From Pythium myriotylum (lineage: Eukaryota > Oomycota > Peronosporomycetes > Pythiales > Pythiaceae), in the NCBI GenBank assembly GCA_023091665.1, contig JALJCQ010000012.1, positions 806,001 through 870,000 on the forward strand: 64,000 nucleotides of DNA, written 5' to 3'. Each line of letters opens with the position of its first letter. Within the stretch, counting starts at the first letter, position 1. The notes beneath the pieces were generated by a model. It was not told where the DNA came from. It saw only the letters and a program-made list of their open reading frames with translations, and did not search any database. Below are positions 22,606 to 36,268 of this stretch, piece after piece. A program made the position numbers and the translations under genes.

Positions 22606-23670
22606 GTACCTTACTACCTCCCAAATCTTATCTCACAAAAAACGAGATCACCACACAACACTAAACCAACCTACTTCAACACAACAAACACATCATCCAC
22701 ACACATCTGCTTTGACGACCAGCGCCACGACTGAAAATACTCTGAATACTCTGAATACTCTGAGTACTCACCTTTCTCCCATTCTTTCCTCCCTGCCTCT
22801 GCTGTTCTCACGACTCCTAGCTTTCGCCCACACTTTCATATACACTTTCGGCTAGATCTCCGCCTTCGCCACAACAATCCACACGTCCGGGCTCTGAATA
22901 TCGTCTCCAACTCGAAGACGCCTTTCCTCTGCCAGTCACACGGAAAACCATCGCGCCGAGATCGACCTCAACCAACGCACAAGATCGACAAGGCTCTTCC
23001 ACGCATCGACTCAGCCAGCCACGCACGAGCGCATCGCCACGTGACTTCACACACTTCCACGCCACAAGCCCCCCTCTTGCCGCCTCTTGCCGCCTCTTGC
23101 CCCCTCTTGCCCCCTCTTGTCCCCTATTGCCCCCTCTTGCCCCCTCTTGCCCCCTCTTGACCCAGTCCTCGATGTGGATGAACGCAACTGACAAACCCAT
23201 TTGCAAGCACGTCGACTCGACGGCCGCAACCAATCACCACGAGGTGTTGGAGAAGCAAGGGGTAGTATGGTGCGTCCGAGTTGCGTGTATCAAGTACGAG
23301 AACCTGTGCAGCATAGTTCGTGTCGCTCATTCTGGTGTGTGTGTGCGCGTGCATGTAATCATGCCAGTCATTGTGGTGCGTGTGCGCGAGTATGTTCTTT
23401 CCTCCTTTCCGGTGCAGGGTGAGATCTTGCAGTGACTGGTGTGTTGAGTTTCATTCGCCGCGAAGGCTCCACGAGGATGCACGAGAGATTGATTGATGGA
23501 GCGTGTGCGTGCTGTAGTACGCCCGGGTGTGTGGGAGATGGTTATCGAATAGGGAAAAGAAAAGAAAAGGATAAAAGCATGGACGTGGAGTGGAGCAAAG
23601 AGGGCCGTTGGTAAGCAAGGTCCGCCGGGTAGCAGCACACGGAAGGGAACGCATCCTGCACAAAGAGGAG

Positions 23671-23743
23671 CGCCCCCCGTGGGGCTCGAACCCACGACCA
23701 CTGGCTTAAAAGGCCAGCGCTCTACCGACTGAGCTAGACGGGC
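23671..23743 (-). tRNA. tRNA-Lys(UUU), copy 8
   Basis: Followed on its 5' side by the 40-nt tRNA half and an element. Confidence 0.95.
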
Positions 23744-23783
23744 GCTTAAAAGGCCAGCGCTCTACCGACTGAGCTAGACGGGC
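23744..23783 (-). repeat. 40-nt duplicated tRNA-Lys 5' half
   Basis: Same piece and same position as 19808-19847; the flanking units repeat the arrangement 3936 bp earlier. Confidence 0.9.
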
Positions 23784-24593
23784 TCACTTCGCAATTTGCT
23801 CGCTACCCCTCAAGTGACCAAGTCCAGAAGTGTCCAGTCCAAGCACCCAGCCCAGCTGCCAGCCCATCACCCCCGACCCTCTCCACACCCAGTCGCCATG
23901 ACCAAGGGTGCTGCGAGAGCCAAGACCAAGCGCAAGAAGCTTGGCATCGGGACGCTGCCGCCACCGCGCCGACCAGTCGGCATCCCATGCGTGCTTCCTT
24001 CGGCTTCATCGGGAGAGCCGACATTCACCACATGGAGAGCGCGCGCCAGAGCTCGGCCACCCGGTCGACTCTAATATCAACCCACCGCTGATCAACCCAC
24101 GCCGTGACCAACACTCACGGCACCCAGCCACCAACCTTCACTCACGAGACCGTTGGGTAACCAACACTCACCGACACCAACCTCAACCCAACCAGCACTC
24201 ACCGACACCAACCTCAACCCAACCAGCATTCAAGCAACCCAGCATCAACCCAACCGGCATTCAGCCAACCCAGCTTCAACCCAACCGGCATTCAGCCAAC
24301 CCAGCTTCAACCCAACCAACACTCAACTCACCCAGCATCAACATACCAGCAAACCAGCAAATGAAGGTCAAGTTAACCCAGTACCCAGCTTCAACGACAA
24401 CAGAACAACCACCTCAACAACCCAACGAACCATGACGCAAGGATTCATCCTCTCAGCACAAACCGACCAGCCAACCACGAGACTCAACCGAACCTTAGCA
24501 ACATAAAACCCGCACGGGATTAGCGAGCAGTTAGAAGTCAGTCGTAAATGCTAGTGCAGCAATACAGACGCCTTGAAACTGAGCTAGACGGGC
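23784..24593 (+). mobile_element. short non-autonomous element, 810 bp
   Basis: Full length; target duplication at 24578-24593. Confidence 0.87.
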
Positions 24594-25658
24594 GTACCTT
24601 ACTACCTCCCAAATCTTATCTCACAAAAAACGAGATCACCACACAACACTAAACCAACCTACTTCAACACAACAAACACATCATCCACACACATCTGCTT
24701 TGACGACCAGCGCCACGACTGAAAATACTCTGAATACTCTGAATACTCTGAGTACTCACCTTTCTCCCATTCTTTCCTCCCTGCCTCTGCTGTTCTCACG
24801 ACTCCTAGCTTTCGCCCACACTTTCATATACACTTTCGGCTAGATCTCCGCCTTCGCCACAACAATCCACACGTCCGGGCTCTGAATATCGTCTCCAACT
24901 CGAAGACGCCTTTCCTCTGCCAGTCACACGGAAAACCATCGCGCCGAGATCGACCTCAACCAACGCACAAGATCGACAAGGCTCTTCCACGCATCGACTC
25001 AGCCAGCCACGCACGAGCGCATCGCCACGTGACTTCACACACTTCCACGCCACAAGCCCCCCTCTTGCCGCCTCTTGCCGCCTCTTGCCCCCTCTTGCCC
25101 CCTCTTGTCCCCTATTGCCCCCTCTTGCCCCCTCTTGCCCCCTCTTGACCCAGTCCTCGATGTGGATGAACGCAACTGACAAACCCATTTGCAAGCACGT
25201 CGACTCGACGGCCGCAACCAATCACCACGAGGTGTTGGAGAAGCAAGGGGTAGTATGGTGCGTCCGAGTTGCGTGTATCAAGTACGAGAACCTGTGCAGC
25301 ATAGTTCGTGTCGCTCATTCTGGTGTGTGTGTGCGCGTGCATGTAATCATGCCAGTCATTGTGGTGCGTGTGCGCGAGTATGTTCTTTCCTCCTTTCCGG
25401 TGCAGGGTGAGATCTTGCAGTGACTGGTGTGTTGAGTTTCATTCGCCGCGAAGGCTCCACGAGGATGCACGAGAGATTGATTGATGGAGCGTGTGCGTGC
25501 TGTAGTACGCCCGGGTGTGTGGGAGATGGTTATCGAATAGGGAAAAGAAAAGAAAAGGATAAAAGCATGGACGTGGAGTGGAGCAAAGAGGGCCGTTGGT
25601 AAGCAAGGTCCGCCGGGTAGCAGCACACGGAAGGGAACGCATCCTGCACAAAGAGGAG

Positions 25659-25731
25659 CGCCCCCCGTGGGGCTCGAACCCACGACCACTGGCTTAAAAG
25701 GCCAGCGCTCTACCGACTGAGCTAGACGGGC
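25659..25731 (-). tRNA. tRNA-Lys(UUU), copy 9
   Basis: Empty site between two occupied ones. Confidence 0.95.
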
Positions 25732-26796
25732 GTACCTTACTACCTCCCAAATCTTATCTCACAAAAAACGAGATCACCACACAACACTAAACCAACCTAC
25801 TTCAACACAACAAACACATCATCCACACACATCTGCTTTGACGACCAGCGCCACGACTGAAAATACTCTGAATACTCTGAATACTCTGAGTACTCACCTT
25901 TCTCCCATTCTTTCCTCCCTGCCTCTGCTGTTCTCACGACTCCTAGCTTTCGCCCACACTTTCATATACACTTTCGGCTAGATCTCCGCCTTCGCCACAA
26001 CAATCCACACGTCCGGGCTCTGAATATCGTCTCCAACTCGAAGACGCCTTTCCTCTGCCAGTCACACGGAAAACCATCGCGCCGAGATCGACCTCAACCA
26101 ACGCACAAGATCGACAAGGCTCTTCCACGCATCGACTCAGCCAGCCACGCACGAGCGCATCGCCACGTGACTTCACACACTTCCACGCCACAAGCCCCCC
26201 TCTTGCCGCCTCTTGCCGCCTCTTGCCCCCTCTTGCCCCCTCTTGTCCCCTATTGCCCCCTCTTGCCCCCTATTGCCCCCTCTTGACCCAGTCCTCGATG
26301 TGGATGAACGCAACTGACAAACCCATTTGCAAGCACGTCGACTCGACGGCCGCAACCAATCACCACGAGGTGTTGGAGAAGCAAGGGGTAGTATGGTGCG
26401 TCCGAGTTGCGTGTATCAAGTACGAGAACCTGTGCAGCATAGTTCGTGTCGCTCATTCTGGTGTGTGTGTGCGCGTGCATGTAATCATGCCAGTCATTGT
26501 GGTGCGTGTGCGCGAGTATGTTCTTTCCTCCTTTCCGGTGCAGGGTGAGATCTTGCAGTGACTGGTGTGTTGAGTTTCATTCGCCGCGAAGGCTCCACGA
26601 GGATGCACGAGAGATTGATTGATGGAGCGTGTGCGTGCTGTAGTACGCCCGGGTGTGTGGGAGATGGTTATCGAATAGGGAAAAGAAAAGAAAAGGATAA
26701 AAGCATGGACGTGGAGTGGAGCAAAGAGGGCCGTTGGTAAGCAAGGTCCGCCGGGTAGCAGCACACGGAAGGGAACGCATCCTGCACAAAGAGGAG

Positions 26797-26869
26797 CGCC
26801 CCCCGTGGGGCTCGAACCCACGACCACTGGCTTAAAAGGCCAGCGCTCTACCGACTGAGCTAGACGGGC
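26797..26869 (-). tRNA. tRNA-Lys(UUU), copy 10
   Basis: Occupied site. Confidence 0.95.
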
Positions 26870-27679
26870 TCACTTCGCAATTTGCTCGCTACCCCTCAAG
26901 TGACCAAGTCCAGAAGTGTCCAGTCCAAGCACCCAGCCCAGCTGCCAGCCCATCACCCCCGACCCTCTCCACACCCAGTCGCCATGACCAAGGGTTCTGC
27001 GAGAGCCAAGACCAAGCGCAAGAAGCTTGGCATCGGGACGCTGCCGCCACCGCGCCGACCAGTCGGCATCCCATGCGTGCTTCCTTCGGCTTCATCGGGA
27101 GAGCCGACATTCACCACATGGAGAGCGCGCGCCAGAGCTCGGCCACCCGGTCGACTCTAATATCAACCCACCGCTGATCAACCCACGCCGTGACCAACAC
27201 TCACGGCACCCAGCCACCAACCTTCACTCACGAGACCGTTGGGTAACCAACACTCACCGACACCAACCTCAACCCAACCAGCACTCACCGACACCAACCT
27301 CAACCCAACCAGCACTCACCGACACCAACCTCAACCCAACCAGCATTCAAGCAACCCAGCATCAACCCAACCGGCATTCAGCCAACCCAGCTTCAACCCA
27401 ACCAACACTCAACTCACCCAGCATCAACATACCAGCAAACCAGCAAATGAAGGTCAAGTTAACCCAGTACCCAGCTTCAACGACAACAGAACAACCACCT
27501 CAACAACCCAACGAACCATGACGCAAGGATTCATCCTCTCAGCACAAACCGACCAGCCAACCACGAGACTCAACCGAACCTTAGCAACATAAAACCCGCA
27601 CGGGATTAGCGAGCAGTTAGAAGTCAGTCGTAAATGCTAGTGCAGCAATACAGACGCCTTGAAACTGAGCTAGACGGGC
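26870..27679 (+). mobile_element. short non-autonomous element, 810 bp, second subtype
   Basis: Same length as the reference copy, but its minisatellite has three copies of the first unit type and one of the last, instead of two and two. The basic ORF starts MTKGSARAK rather than MTKGAARAK. Target duplication at 27664-27679. Confidence 0.87.
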
Positions 27680-28744
27680 GTACCTTACTACCTCCCAAAT
27701 CTTATCTCACAAAAAACGAGATCACCACACAACACTAAACCAACCTACTTCAACACAACAAACACATCATCCACACACATCTGCTTTGACGACCAGCGCC
27801 ACGACTGAAAATACTCTGAATACTCTGAATACTCTGAGTACTCACCTTTCTCCCATTCTTTCCTCCCTGCCTCTGCTGTTCTCACGACTCCTAGCTTTCG
27901 CCCACACTTTCATATACACTTTCGGCTAGATCTCCGCCTTCGCCACAACAATCCACACGTCCGGGCTCTGAATATCGTCTCCAACTCGAAGACGCCTTTC
28001 CTCTGCCAGTCACACGGAAAACCATCGCGCCGAGATCGACCTCAACCAACGCACAAGATCGACAAGGCTCTTCCACGCATCGACTCAGCCAGCCACGCAC
28101 GAGCGCATCGCCACGTGACTTCACACACTTCCACGCCACAAGCCCCCCTCTTGCCGCCTCTTGCCGCCTCTTGCCCCCTCTTGCCCCCTCTTGTCCCCTA
28201 TTGCCCCCTCTTGCCCCCTATTGCCCCCTCTTGACCCAGTCCTCGATGTGGATGAACGCAACTGACAAACCCATTTGCAAGCACGTCGACTCGACGGCCG
28301 CAACCAATCACCACGAGGTGTTGGAGAAGCAAGGGGTAGTATGGTGCGTCCGAGTTGCGTGTATCAAGTACGAGAACCTGTGCAGCATAGTTCGTGTCGC
28401 TCATTCTGGTGTGTGTGTGCGCGTGCATGTAATCATGCCAGTCATTGTGGTGCGTGTGCGCGAGTATGTTCTTTCCTCCTTTCCGGTGCAGGGTGAGATC
28501 TTGCAGTGACTGGTGTGTTGAGTTTCATTCGCCGCGAAGGCTCCACGAGGATGCACGAGAGATTGATTGATGGAGCGTGTGCGTGCTGTAGTACGCCCGG
28601 GTGTGTGGGAGATGGTTATCGAATAGGGAAAAGAAAAGAAAAGGATAAAAGCATGGACGTGGAGTGGAGCAAAGAGGGCCGTTGGTAAGCAAGGTCCGCC
28701 GGGTAGCAGCACACGGAAGGGAACGCATCCTGCACAAAGAGGAG

Positions 28745-28817
28745 CGCCCCCCGTGGGGCTCGAACCCACGACCACTGGCTTAAAAGGCCAGCGCTCTACC
28801 GACTGAGCTAGACGGGC
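28745..28817 (-). tRNA. tRNA-Lys(UUU), copy 11
   Basis: Occupied site. Confidence 0.95.
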
Positions 28818-29596
28818 TCACTTCGCAATTTGCTCGCTACCCCTCAAGTGACCAAGTCCAGAAGTGTCCAGTCCAAGCACCCAGCCCAGCTGCCAGCCCA
28901 TCACCCCCGACCCTCTCCACACCCAGTCGCCATGACCAAGGGTGCTGCGAGAGCCAAGACCAAGCGCAAGAAGCTTGGCATCGGGACGCTGCCGCCACCG
29001 CGCCGACCAGTCGGCATCCCATGCGTGCTTCCTTCGGCTTCATCGGGAGAGCCGACATTCACCACATGGAGAGCGCGCGCCAGAGCTCGGCCACCCGGTC
29101 GACTCTAATATCAACCCACCGCTGATCAACCCACGCCGTGACCAACACTCACGGCACCCAGCCACCAACCTTCACTCACGAGACCGTTGGGTAACCAACA
29201 CTCACCGACACCAACCTCAACCCAACCAGCACTCACCGACACCAACCTCAACCCAACCAGCATTCAAGCAACCCAGCATCAACCCAACCGGCATTCAGCC
29301 AACCCAGCTTCAACCCAACCAACACTCAACTCACCCAGCATCAACATACCAGCAAACCAGCAAATGAAGGTCAAGTTAACCCAGTACCCAGCTTCAACGA
29401 CAACAGAACAACCACCTCAACAACCCAACGAACCATGACGCAAGGATTCATCCTCTCAGCACAAACCGACCAGCCAACCACGAGACTCAACCGAACCTTA
29501 GCAACATAGAACCCGCACGGGATTAGCGAGCAGTTAGAAGTCAGTCGTAAATGCTAGTGCAGCAATACAGACGCCTTGAAACTGAGCTAGACGGGC
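28818..29596 (+). mobile_element. short non-autonomous element, 779 bp
   Basis: One 31-bp minisatellite unit shorter than the 810-bp form. Target duplication at 29581-29596. Confidence 0.87.
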
Positions 29597-30661
29597 GTAC
29601 CTTACTACCTCCCAAATCTTATCTCACAAAAAACGAGATCACCACACAACACTAAACCAACCTACTTCAACACAACAAACACATCATCCACACACATCTG
29701 CTTTGACGACCAGCGCCACGACTGAAAATACTCTGAATACTCTGAATACTCTGAGTACTCACCTTTCTCCCATTCTTTCCTCCCTGCCTCTGCTGTTCTC
29801 ACGACTCCTAGCTTTCGCCCACACTTTCATATACACTTTCGGCTAGATCTCCGCCTTCGCCACAACAATCCACACGTCCGGGCTCTGAATATCGTCTCCA
29901 ACTCGAAGACGCCTTTCCTCTGCCAGTCACACGGAAAACCATCGCGCCGAGATCGACCTCAACCAACGCACAAGATCGACAAGGCTCTTCCACGCATCGA
30001 CTCAGCCAGCCACGCACGAGCGCATCGCCACGTGACTTCACACACTTCCACGCCACAAGCCCCCCTCTTGCCGCCTCTTGCCGCCTCTTGCCCCCTCTTG
30101 CCCCCTCTTGTCCCCTATTGCCCCCTCTTGCCCCCTATTGCCCCCTCTTGACCCAGTCCTCGATGTGGATGAACGCAACTGACAAACCCATTTGCAAGCA
30201 CGTCGACTCGACGGCCGCAACCAATCACCACGAGGTGTTGGAGAAGCAAGGGGTAGTATGGTGCGTCCGAGTTGCGTGTATCAAGTACGAGAACCTGTGC
30301 AGCATAGTTCGTGTCGCTCATTCTGGTGTGTGTGTGCGCGTGCATGTAATCATGCCAGTCATTGTGGTGCGTGTGCGCGAGTATGTTCTTTCCTCCTTTC
30401 CGGTGCAGGGTGAGATCTTGCAGTGACTGGTGTGTTGAGTTTCATTCGCCGCGAAGGCTCCACGAGGATGCACGAGAGATTGATTGATGGAGCGTGTGCG
30501 TGCTGTAGTACGCCCGGGTGTGTGGGAGATGGTTATCGAATAGGGAAAAGAAAAGAAAAGGATAAAAGCATGGACGTGGAGTGGAGCAAAGAGGGCCGTT
30601 GGTAAGCAAGGTCCGCCGGGTAGCAGCACACGGAAGGGAACGCATCCTGCACAAAGAGGAG

Positions 30662-30734
30662 CGCCCCCCGTGGGGCTCGAACCCACGACCACTGGCTTAA
30701 AAGGCCAGCGCTCTACCGACTGAGCTAGACGGGC
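30662..30734 (-). tRNA. tRNA-Lys(UUU), copy 12
   Basis: Occupied site; two elements follow in tandem. Confidence 0.95.
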
Positions 30735-31513
30735 TCACTTCGCAATTTGCTCGCTACCCCTCAAGTGACCAAGTCCAGAAGTGTCCAGTCCAAGCACCCA
30801 GCCCAGCTGCCAGCCCATCACCCCCGACCCTCTCCACACCCAGTCGCCATGACCAAGGGTGCTGCGAGAGCCAAGACCAAGCGCAAGAAGCTTGGCATCG
30901 GGACGCTGCCGCCACCGCGCCGACCAGTCGGCATCCCATGCGTGCTTCCTTCGGCTTCATCGGGAGAGCCGACATTCACCACATGGAGAGCGCGCGCCAG
31001 AGCTCGGCCACCCGGTCGACTCTAATATCAACCCACCGCTGATCAACCCACGCCGTGACCAACACTCACGGCACCCAGCCACCAACCTTCACTCACGAGA
31101 CCGTTGGGTAACCAACACTCACCGACACCAACCTCAACCCAACCAGCACTCACCGACACCAACCTCAACCCAACCAGCATTCAAGCAACCCAGCATCAAC
31201 CCAACCGGCATTCAGCCAACCCAGCTTCAACCCAACCAACACTCAACTCACCCAGCATCAACATACCAGCAAACCACCAAATGAAGGTCAAGTTAACCCA
31301 GTACCCAGCTTCAACGACAACAGAACAACCACCTCAACAACCCAACGAACCATGACGCAAGGATTCATCCTCTCAGCACAAACCGACCAGCCAACCACGA
31401 GACTCAACCGAACCTTAGCAACATAAAACCCGCACGGGATTAGCGAGCAGTTAGAAGTCAGTCGTAAATGCTAGTGCAGCAATACAGACGCCTTGAAACT
31501 GAGCTAGACGGGC
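30735..31513 (+). mobile_element. short non-autonomous element, 779 bp
   Basis: Carries a private substitution (AAACCACCAAATG near 31270) shared only with the copy at 33502, which marks a recent block duplication. Target duplication at 31498-31513. Confidence 0.87.
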
Positions 31514-31553
31514 GCTTAAAAGGCCAGCGCTCTACCGACTGAGCTAGACGGGC
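31514..31553 (-). repeat. 40-nt duplicated tRNA-Lys 5' half between two elements
   Basis: Here no intact tRNA or spacer lies to the left; it joins two short elements. This fits deletion of one whole unit by exchange between 16-bp target duplications. Confidence 0.9.
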
Positions 31554-32363
31554 TCACTTCGCAATTTGCTCGCTACCCTTCAAGTGACCAAGTCCAGAAG
31601 TGTCCAGTCCAAGCACCCAGCCCAGCTGCCAGCCCATCACCCCCGACCCTCTCCACACCCAGTCGCCATGACCAAGGGTTCTGCGAGAGCCAAGACCAAG
31701 CGCAAGAAGCTTGGCATCGGGACGCTGCCGCCACCGCGCCGACCAGTCGGCATCCCATGCGTGCTTCCTTCGGCTTCATCGGGAGAGCCGACATTCACCA
31801 CATGGAGAGCGCGCGCCAGAGCTCGGCCACCCGGTCGACTCTAATATCAACCCACCGCTGATCAACCCACGCCGTGACCAACACTCACGGCACCCAGCCA
31901 CCAACCTTCACTCACGAGACCGTTGGGTAACCAACACTCACCGACACCAACCTCAACCCAACCAGCACTCACCGACACCAACCTCAACCCAACCAGCACT
32001 CACCGACACCAACCTCAACCCAACCAGCATTCAAGCAACCCAGCATCAACCCAACCGGCATTCAGCCAACCCAGCTTCAACCCAACCAACACTCAACTCA
32101 CCCAGCATCAACATACCAGCAAACCAGCAAATGAAGGTCAAGTTAACCCAGTACCCAGCTTCAACGACAACAGAACAACCACCTCAACAACCCAACGAAC
32201 CATGACGCAAGGATTCATCCTCTCAGCACAAACCGACCAGCCAACCACGAGACTCAACCGAACCTTAGCAACATAAAACCCGCACGGGATTAGCGAGCAG
32301 TTAGAAGTCAGTCGTAAATGCTAGTGCAGCAATACAGACGCCTTGAAACTGAGCTAGACGGGC
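31554..32363 (+). mobile_element. short non-autonomous element, 810 bp, second subtype
   Basis: Same minisatellite subtype as 26870-27679, with a CCC-to-CCT change near the 5' end. Target duplication at 32348-32363. Confidence 0.87.
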
Positions 32364-33428
32364 GTACCTTACTACCTCCCAAATCTTATCTCACAAAAAA
32401 CGAGATCACCACACAACACTAAACCAACCTACTTCAACACAACAAACACATCATCCACACACATCTGCTTTGACGACCAGCGCCACGACTGAAAATACTC
32501 TGAATACTCTGAATACTCTGAGTACTCACCTTTCTCCCATTCTTTCCTCCCTGCCTCTGCTGTTCTCACGACTCCTAGCTTTCGCCCACACTTTCATATA
32601 CACTTTCGGCTAGATCTCCGCCTTCGCCACAACAATCCACACGTCCGGGCTCTGAATATCGTCTCCAACTCGAAGACGCCTTTCCTCTGCCAGTCACACG
32701 GAAAACCATCGCGCCGAGATCGACCTCAACCAACGCACAAGATCGACAAGGCTCTTCCACGCATCGACTCAGCCAGCCACGCACGAGCGCATCGCCACGT
32801 GACTTCACACACTTCCACGCCACAAGCCCCCCTCTTGCCGCCTCTTGCCGCCTCTTGCCCCCTCTTGCCCCCTCTTGTCCCCTATTGCCCCCTCTTGCCC
32901 CCTATTGCCCCCTCTTGACCCAGTCCTCGATGTGGATGAACGCAACTGACAAACCCATTTGCAAGCACGTCGACTCGACGGCCGCAACCAATCACCACGA
33001 GGTGTTGGAGAAGCAAGGGGTAGTATGGTGCGTCCGAGTTGCGTGTATCAAGTACGAGAACCTGTGCAGCATAGTTCGTGTCGCTCATTCTGGTGTGTGT
33101 GTGCGCGTGCATGTAATCATGCCAGTCATTGTGGTGCGTGTGCGCGAGTATGTTCTTTCCTCCTTTCCGGTGCAGGGTGAGATCTTGCAGTGACTGGTGT
33201 GTTGAGTTTCATTCGCCGCGAAGGCTCCACGAGGATGCACGAGAGATTGATTGATGGAGCGTGTGCGTGCTGTAGTACGCCCGGGTGTGTGGGAGATGGT
33301 TATCGAATAGGGAAAAGAAAAGAAAAGGATAAAAGCATGGACGTGGAGTGGAGCAAAGAGGGCCGTTGGTAAGCAAGGTCCGCCGGGTAGCAGCACACGG
33401 AAGGGAACGCATCCTGCACAAAGAGGAG

Positions 33429-33501
33429 CGCCCCCCGTGGGGCTCGAACCCACGACCACTGGCTTAAAAGGCCAGCGCTCTACCGACTGAGCTAGACGGG
33501 C
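33429..33501 (-). tRNA. tRNA-Lys(UUU), copy 13
   Basis: Ends the first 2767-bp block. Confidence 0.95.
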
Positions 33502-34280
33502 TCACTTCGCAATTTGCTCGCTACCCCTCAAGTGACCAAGTCCAGAAGTGTCCAGTCCAAGCACCCAGCCCAGCTGCCAGCCCATCACCCCCGACCCTCT
33601 CCACACCCAGTCGCCATGACCAAGGGTGCTGCGAGAGCCAAGACCAAGCGCAAGAAGCTTGGCATCGGGACGCTGCCGCCACCGCGCCGACCAGTCGGCA
33701 TCCCATGCGTGCTTCCTTCGGCTTCATCGGGAGAGCCGACATTCACCACATGGAGAGCGCGCGCCAGAGCTCGGCCACCCGGTCGACTCTAATATCAACC
33801 CACCGCTGATCAACCCACGCCGTGACCAACACTCACGGCACCCAGCCACCAACCTTCACTCACGAGACCGTTGGGTAACCAACACTCACCGACACCAACC
33901 TCAACCCAACCAGCACTCACCGACACCAACCTCAACCCAACCAGCATTCAAGCAACCCAGCATCAACCCAACCGGCATTCAGCCAACCCAGCTTCAACCC
34001 AACCAACACTCAACTCACCCAGCATCAACATACCAGCAAACCACCAAATGAAGGTCAAGTTAACCCAGTACCCAGCTTCAACGACAACAGAACAACCACC
34101 TCAACAACCCAACGAACCATGACGCAAGGATTCATCCTCTCAGCACAAACCGACCAGCCAACCACGAGACTCAACCGAACCTTAGCAACATAAAACCCGC
34201 ACGGGATTAGCGAGCAGTTAGAAGTCAGTCGTAAATGCTAGTGCAGCAATACAGACGCCTTGAAACTGAGCTAGACGGGC
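33502..34280 (+). mobile_element. short non-autonomous element, 779 bp
   Basis: Duplicate of the copy at 30735, with the same private substitution. Target duplication at 34265-34280. Confidence 0.87.
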
Positions 34281-34320
34281 GCTTAAAAGGCCAGCGCTCT
34301 ACCGACTGAGCTAGACGGGC
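34281..34320 (-). repeat. 40-nt duplicated tRNA-Lys 5' half between two elements
   Basis: Second-block counterpart of 31514-31553. Confidence 0.9.
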
Positions 34321-35130
34321 TCACTTCGCAATTTGCTCGCTACCCTTCAAGTGACCAAGTCCAGAAGTGTCCAGTCCAAGCACCCAGCCCAGCTGCCAGC
34401 CCATCACCCCCGACCCTCTCCACACCCAGTCGCCATGACCAAGGGTTCTGCGAGAGCCAAGACCAAGCGCAAGAAGCTTGGCATCGGGACGCTGCCGCCA
34501 CCGCGCCGACCAGTCGGCATCCCATGCGTGCTTCCTTCGGCTTCATCGGGAGAGCCGACATTCACCACATGGAGAGCGCGCGCCAGAGCTCGGCCACCCG
34601 GTCGACTCTAATATCAACCCACCGCTGATCAACCCACGCCGTGACCAACACTCACGGCACCCAGCCACCAACCTTCACTCACGAGACCGTTGGGTAACCA
34701 ACACTCACCGACACCAACCTCAACCCAACCAGCACTCACCGACACCAACCTCAACCCAACCAGCACTCACCGACACCAACCTCAACCCAACCAGCATTCA
34801 AGCAACCCAGCATCAACCCAACCGGCATTCAGCCAACCCAGCTTCAACCCAACCAACACTCAACTCACCCAGCATCAACATACCAGCAAACCAGCAAATG
34901 AAGGTCAAGTTAACCCAGTACCCAGCTTCAACGACAACAGAACAACCACCTCAACAACCCAACGAACCATGACGCAAGGATTCATCCTCTCAGCACAAAC
35001 CGACCAGCCAACCACGAGACTCAACCGAACCTTAGCAACATAAAACCCGCACGGGATTAGCGAGCAGTTAGAAGTCAGTCGTAAATGCTAGTGCAGCAAT
35101 ACAGACGCCTTGAAACTGAGCTAGACGGGC
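34321..35130 (+). mobile_element. short non-autonomous element, 810 bp, second subtype
   Basis: Second-block counterpart of 31554-32363. Target duplication at 35115-35130. Confidence 0.87.
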
Positions 35131-36195
35131 GTACCTTACTACCTCCCAAATCTTATCTCACAAAAAACGAGATCACCACACAACACTAAACCAACCTACT
35201 TCAACACAACAAACACATCATCCACACACATCTGCTTTGACGACCAGCGCCACGACTGAAAATACTCTGAATACTCTGAATACTCTGAGTACTCACCTTT
35301 CTCCCATTCTTTCCTCCCTGCCTCTGCTGTTCTCACGACTCCTAGCTTTCGCCCACACTTTCATATACACTTTCGGCTAGATCTCCGCCTTCGCCACAAC
35401 AATCCACACGTCCGGGCTCTGAATATCGTCTCCAACTCGAAGACGCCTTTCCTCTGCCAGTCACACGGAAAACCATCGCGCCGAGATCGACCTCAACCAA
35501 CGCACAAGATCGACAAGGCTCTTCCACGCATCGACTCAGCCAGCCACGCACGAGCGCATCGCCACGTGACTTCACACACTTCCACGCCACAAGCCCCCCT
35601 CTTGCCGCCTCTTGCCGCCTCTTGCCCCCTCTTGCCCCCTCTTGTCCCCTATTGCCCCCTCTTGCCCCCTATTGCCCCCTCTTGACCCAGTCCTCGATGT
35701 GGATGAACGCAACTGACAAACCCATTTGCAAGCACGTCGACTCGACGGCCGCAACCAATCACCACGAGGTGTTGGAGAAGCAAGGGGTAGTATGGTGCGT
35801 CCGAGTTGCGTGTATCAAGTACGAGAACCTGTGCAGCATAGTTCGTGTCGCTCATTCTGGTGTGTGTGTGCGCGTGCATGTAATCATGCCAGTCATTGTG
35901 GTGCGTGTGCGCGAGTATGTTCTTTCCTCCTTTCCGGTGCAGGGTGAGATCTTGCAGTGACTGGTGTGTTGAGTTTCATTCGCCGCGAAGGCTCCACGAG
36001 GATGCACGAGAGATTGATTGATGGAGCGTGTGCGTGCTGTAGTACGCCCGGGTGTGTGGGAGATGGTTATCGAATAGGGAAAAGAAAAGAAAAGGATAAA
36101 AGCATGGACGTGGAGTGGAGCAAAGAGGGCCGTTGGTAAGCAAGGTCCGCCGGGTAGCAGCACACGGAAGGGAACGCATCCTGCACAAAGAGGAG

Positions 36196-36268
36196 CGCCC
36201 CCCGTGGGGCTCGAACCCACGACCACTGGCTTAAAAGGCCAGCGCTCTACCGACTGAGCTAGACGGGC
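36196..36268 (-). tRNA. tRNA-Lys(UUU), copy 14
   Basis: Ends the second 2767-bp block; occupied site. Confidence 0.95.
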
